Shown: positions 60,993 through 64,000 of the stretch, one piece after another
How positions within the stretch are numbered: position 1 is the first letter of the stretch
How the letters are laid out: the number at the start of each line of letters is the position of its first letter
From: Denitratimonas tolerans
Lineage (GTDB): Bacteria; Pseudomonadota; Gammaproteobacteria; Xanthomonadales; Xanthomonadaceae
Length of the DNA: 64,000 bases
Reading direction: 5' to 3'
NCBI RefSeq assembly: GCF_037203605.1
Contig: NZ_JBBDHC010000010.1
Coordinates: forward strand, 59,647 to 123,646
Made by a program: the position numbers and the translations under genes
Notes under the pieces: generated by a model
What the model was told of the DNA's origin: nothing
Seen by the model: the letters and a program-made list of their open reading frames with translations, nothing else
Database searches by the model: none

Positions 60993-63900
60993 ATGTCACG
61001 CAACTGGCTGAAACACGCTGCGGCCTTCGTGCTGCTCGGCTGCGCAATGGCTGCGCAGGCCCAAACATCATCCGACCAATCGCTGAACGAACTGCTCGCG
61101 CCGCTCGGGCAGAGGGCGCCTGAGGCCCATCGCGCGCCGCAGACCAGGCCGCCCGCGACCGTCGAAGATCTGGCGGATCGGGTGAAGGCCGATGGCCACG
61201 TCGATGTGATCGTCCTGCTGGCGCTGGATGCGCCGTTCCGCGCGGAAGGACACCTTTCGCGCGCCGACGTGCAGCTGCAGCGCAACCACATCGGTGCGGC
61301 GCGCACGCGCCTGCTCGGCGCGTTGCCGCCGGCCTCCTACAGCGTCAATCGCGACTACGAGAGCATCCCGGCGATCGCCATGCGCGTGGATGAGGCCGGC
61401 CTTGCCGCGCTGCGCGGTTCCCGCCTGGTCGCAGGCCTCGAAGAGGACGCGTTGAAGTTCGCTTCGCTGGCGCAGAGCACGCCCTTGATCGGCGCGCCTA
61501 ATGCCTGGTCCAGCGGTTACGACGGCAGCGGCTGGGCGGTCGCCATCCTCGATACCGGGATTGAGGCGAGCCACCCGTTCTTCCGAAATGCGGCCAACAT
61601 CTCGCGGGTCGTGGCGGAAGCGTGCTTCTCCAATGGCGCGGGTGGTCTGCAACGCGTTTCGCTCTGCCCCAATGGGACAACGTCGCAAACCGGGTCTGGC
61701 GCAGCGAGCGCCAACACGGCGCAGTGCCTTGCCAGCGGCAATCAGCTGTGCGACCACGGCACGCACGTCGCCGGCATCGCTGCGGGCCGCAATCAGACGG
61801 TGGCTGGTGAGACCATCAACGGTGTTGCGCCCAACGCCAACATCATTGCCATCCAGGTTTTCACACGCTTCAACCGGGCCCAGGATTGTAGCCCTGCCGC
61901 CGCGCCGTGCATCGCGTCCTGGTCCTCGGATCAGCTCGCCGCGCTCAACTACATCAACACCACGCTGCGCCCGAGCCACAGCATCGCCTCGGTCAACATG
62001 AGCCTGGGTGGCGGCAGCTACGGCGCCTACTGCGACACGACGACCATCAAGACCGCTATTGACAATCTGCGCTCCAACGGTATTGCGACGGTGATCGCCA
62101 CCGGTAACGATGGCTACACCAGCACGATCAGTTCGCCGGCCTGCGTTTCCACTGCGGTCGCGGTTTCCTCCACGAGCAAGGTCGACGTCGTGTCCGGCTT
62201 CTCGAACGTCGCCACGATCATGGACCTGTTCGCGCCCGGTTCGGGTGGCGCGGGCCCGGCACCGTGGAACGCCGGCATTGGTTCATCGGTACCTGAGAGC
62301 GGTTACGCGCTGATGAGCGGCACCTCGATGGCGACCCCGCAGGTGGCGGGTGCCTGGGCGGTGCTGAAGCAGGCGGCACCCACGGCCAGCGTCACCAGCG
62401 TGCTGAACGCGCTGGTCACCACCGGCACGCCGGTCACGGATACCCGTTCGGGTGCGAGCGGAACGATCACCAAGCCGCGCATCAACGTCGATGCCGCAGC
62501 TGCGGTGCTCACGGGCGCGCCGACGCGAACCGTCACATCGAGCGTGGGTACGCCCAGCGGCACGATCACGCCCACCGGGGCGCAGACCGTCGCCGTGAAC
62601 GGAAAAGCGGGCTTCAACCTGTATCCGGCTGCCGGTCAGGAGATCGATTCGGTCACCGGCACCTGCGGCGGCACGCTCGTCGGCAACCGGTTCACCACCA
62701 ATCCGGTGACCGCCAACTGCACCGTGATCGCCAACTTCAGGCCGTTCAGCGGCAATCCGCTGGTCTGCGGCACGCTCAATCACAGCGTGATCCAGAATGG
62801 CGACGGCAGCGCCTTCACGCTCCTCACCGGCGTGGCGCAGGGCTACAGCGCCTCGCGCCTCGATGACATCAACCTTTACGTCAACAGCGGCAACATGTGG
62901 GTGTGGTGGTACGGCGGCCTTGGCGGCGTGGCCGCGGGAGGGCAGATCTCGGTGCTGCCTGCGGGCACCACGGTCGGGCCGGCATCGACCTTCAGCAATG
63001 CGAACCAGGCCATGAACAACTGGCTGCCGGGTCGCACGGGCTACATCGGCATGGCCTTCGACAATGCCAGCACCGGCCAGCGCAACTACGGCTGGCTGCG
63101 CATGACGACGGCCGGAACGAGCGGCTATCCCGCCACCTGGCACGACTACTGCTACGACCAGAGCGGTGCGCCCATCACGACGGGTTCCGTCCCGGTGGTT
63201 ACCTACCCGATCACGGTCAGCGTCAACCCGGCACCGGGCGGCAGCGCAAGCTGCACGCCGAATCCGGTCACTTCCGGCGGCAACAGCGCCTGCAGCGCGA
63301 GCGCGAACACCGGCTACACCTTCAGCAGCTGGAGCGGCGATTGCACCGGCGCGACCTGCAGCCTGACCAACGTCACCAGCGCCAAGGCGGTGACGGCGAA
63401 CTTCACGCTCAACAGCTACACCGTCACGGCGACCTCGGGCGGCAACGGCACGATCACGCCGGCCAGTCAGAACGTGAGCCACGGCGGGACCGCGAGCTTC
63501 ACGGTCACGCCGGCGACCGGCTACCACGTCGTGAGCGTGAGCGGTGACACCTGCACCGTGACCGGTTCGGGCACCAGCTACAGCGCCGCCAATATCCAGG
63601 CCGACTGCGCGGTGACCGCGACGTTTGCGATCGACGAGTTCACCGTCACTGCCAGTTCCGGCGGCAACGGCACGATCACGCCGGCCAGTCAGAACGTGAG
63701 CCACGGCGGGACCGCGAGCTTCACGGTCACGCCGGCGACCGGCTACCACGTCGTGAGCGTGAGCGGTGACACCTGCACCGTGACCGGTTCGGGCTCGAGC
63801 TACAGCGCGGCCAATATCCAGGCCAACTGCGCGGTGACCGCGACGTTCGCGATCGACGAGTTCACCGTGACGGCGACCTCCGGCGGCAACGGCACGATCA

Positions 63901-64000
63901 CGCCGGCGTCGCAGACGGTGGCTTTTGATGGCACGGCGAGCTTCACGGTCACGCCGGCGACCGGCTACCACGTCGTGAGCGTTGCGGGCGATACCTGCAC
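60993..64000 (+). CDS. Secreted subtilisin-family (S8) serine protease, 3' end outside the window
   Basis: At least 1,002 residues; the frame is open at the window end. ATG 60993 has a GGGGA site and a signal peptide (HAAAFVLLGCAMAAQA). A propeptide-like inhibitor region (about 55-150) precedes the catalytic domain. Catalytic residues are Asp187 in AILDTGIEASHP, His258 in DHGTHVAGIAAG and Ser445 in MSGTSMATPQVAG, with oxyanion Asn in ATGNDG. A beta domain (about 590-740) follows, then InlB-B-repeat-like modules (GYTFSSWSGDCTG, ATFAIDEFTVTA), the last three as 222-bp tandem copies. Many paired cysteines fit an extracellular enzyme. It sits after a terminator and a palindrome, so it has its own promoter. 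It may process surface proteins or degrade external protein. Confidence 0.93.
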   Translation, partial: MSRNWLKHAAAFVLLGCAMAAQAQTSSDQSLNELLAPLGQRAPEAHRAPQTRPPATVEDLADRVKADGHVDVIVLLALDAPFRAEGHLSRADVQLQRNHIGAARTRLLGALPPASYSVNRDYESIPAIAMRVDEAGLAALRGSRLVAGLEEDALKFASLAQSTPLIGAPNAWSSGYDGSGWAVAILDTGIEASHPFFRNAANISRVVAEACFSNGAGGLQRVSLCPNGTTSQTGSGAASANTAQCLASGNQLCDHGTHVAGIAAGRNQTVAGETINGVAPNANIIAIQVFTRFNRAQDCSPAAAPCIASWSSDQLAALNYINTTLRPSHSIASVNMSLGGGSYGAYCDTTTIKTAIDNLRSNGIATVIATGNDGYTSTISSPACVSTAVAVSSTSKVDVVSGFSNVATIMDLFAPGSGGAGPAPWNAGIGSSVPESGYALMSGTSMATPQVAGAWAVLKQAAPTASVTSVLNALVTTGTPVTDTRSGASGTITKPRINVDAAAAVLTGAPTRTVTSSVGTPSGTITPTGAQTVAVNGKAGFNLYPAAGQEIDSVTGTCGGTLVGNRFTTNPVTANCTVIANFRPFSGNPLVCGTLNHSVIQNGDGSAFTLLTGVAQGYSASRLDDINLYVNSGNMWVWWYGGLGGVAAGGQISVLPAGTTVGPASTFSNANQAMNNWLPGRTGYIGMAFDNASTGQRNYGWLRMTTAGTSGYPATWHDYCYDQSGAPITTGSVPVVTYPITVSVNPAPGGSASCTPNPVTSGGNSACSASANTGYTFSSWSGDCTGATCSLTNVTSAKAVTANFTLNSYTVTATSGGNGTITPASQNVSHGGTASFTVTPATGYHVVSVSGDTCTVTGSGTSYSAANIQADCAVTATFAIDEFTVTASSGGNGTITPASQNVSHGGTASFTVTPATGYHVVSVSGDTCTVTGSGSSYSAANIQANCAVTATFAIDEFTVTATSGGNGTITPASQTVAFDGTASFTVTPATGYHVVSVAGDTC
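63420..64000 (+). repeat. 222-bp tandem repeats in the protease C-terminus
   Basis: The start GGCAACGGCACGATCACGCC occurs at 63441, 63663 and 63885, an exact period of 222 bp (74 residues). Copies 1 and 2 are almost identical at DNA level; copy 3 is slightly diverged and cut by the window edge. Each encodes one InlB-B-repeat-like unit (TPATGYHVVSVSGDTC). Confidence 0.9.

Noticed and set aside
63420..64000. CRISPR-like array
   Set aside because: The repeats are 222 bp, in frame and translated as InlB-B-like modules, with no spacers.

Overview
The window is GC-rich, densely coding DNA from a Gram-negative bacterium, most likely a gammaproteobacterium of the Lysobacterales (Xanthomonadales). 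Four things point there: the gammaproteobacterial arrangements thiL-pgpA and rsmI / lpoA-yraN; REP-type palindromes with a GGAGCGACC or GTGGGAGCGGG head; a STAS-fused MlaE-type transporter; and several giant secreted proteins carrying an L/I-F-x-D-G-F-E motif near the C-terminus, a signature I associate with secreted proteins of this order. No rRNA, tRNA, CRISPR array, insertion sequence or prophage was found. Region 1 (1-15.1 kb) is housekeeping: the end of thiL, pgpA, yraN and lpoA (divergent from rsmI), ybaK, dxs, a protein of unknown function with a receiver-like N-terminus, an HNH endonuclease, a DmdC-type acyl-CoA dehydrogenase with a small lipoprotein, an M15 peptidase, and a four-gene Mla/MCE-type lipid ABC transporter. 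Region 2 (15.5-42.6 kb) is the most unusual part: one 27-kb tightly coupled set of five genes, four of them with typical export signals and one with an N-terminal membrane anchor. They encode a ~4,560-residue DUF11/beta-propeller mosaic, a parvulin-like foldase, a 587-residue exported protein of unknown function, a ~2,780-residue exported protein whose C-terminal third resembles the layout of Tc-toxin A subunits, and a Calx-beta/beta-propeller protein. Start and stop codons overlap or nearly touch at every junction, so these proteins are probably made together and act together at or outside the cell surface. Region 3 (42.8-51 kb) holds rmuC with a probable leaderless start, a 1,464-residue multi-sensor EAL protein with a C-terminal receiver, and a divergent histidine kinase/response regulator pair. 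This c-di-GMP and phosphorelay module sits directly between the two giant-protein loci, so it may control them, but nothing in the sequence proves it. Region 4 (51-64 kb) has a long untranslated leader, a 2,976-residue surface protein (three beta-helix blocks, Ig-like and MBG/YDG-type repeats, the DGFE motif and a novel C-terminal domain), a strong Rho-independent terminator, a perfect 8+8 palindrome, and a secreted subtilase with 222-bp tandem repeats that runs off the window.
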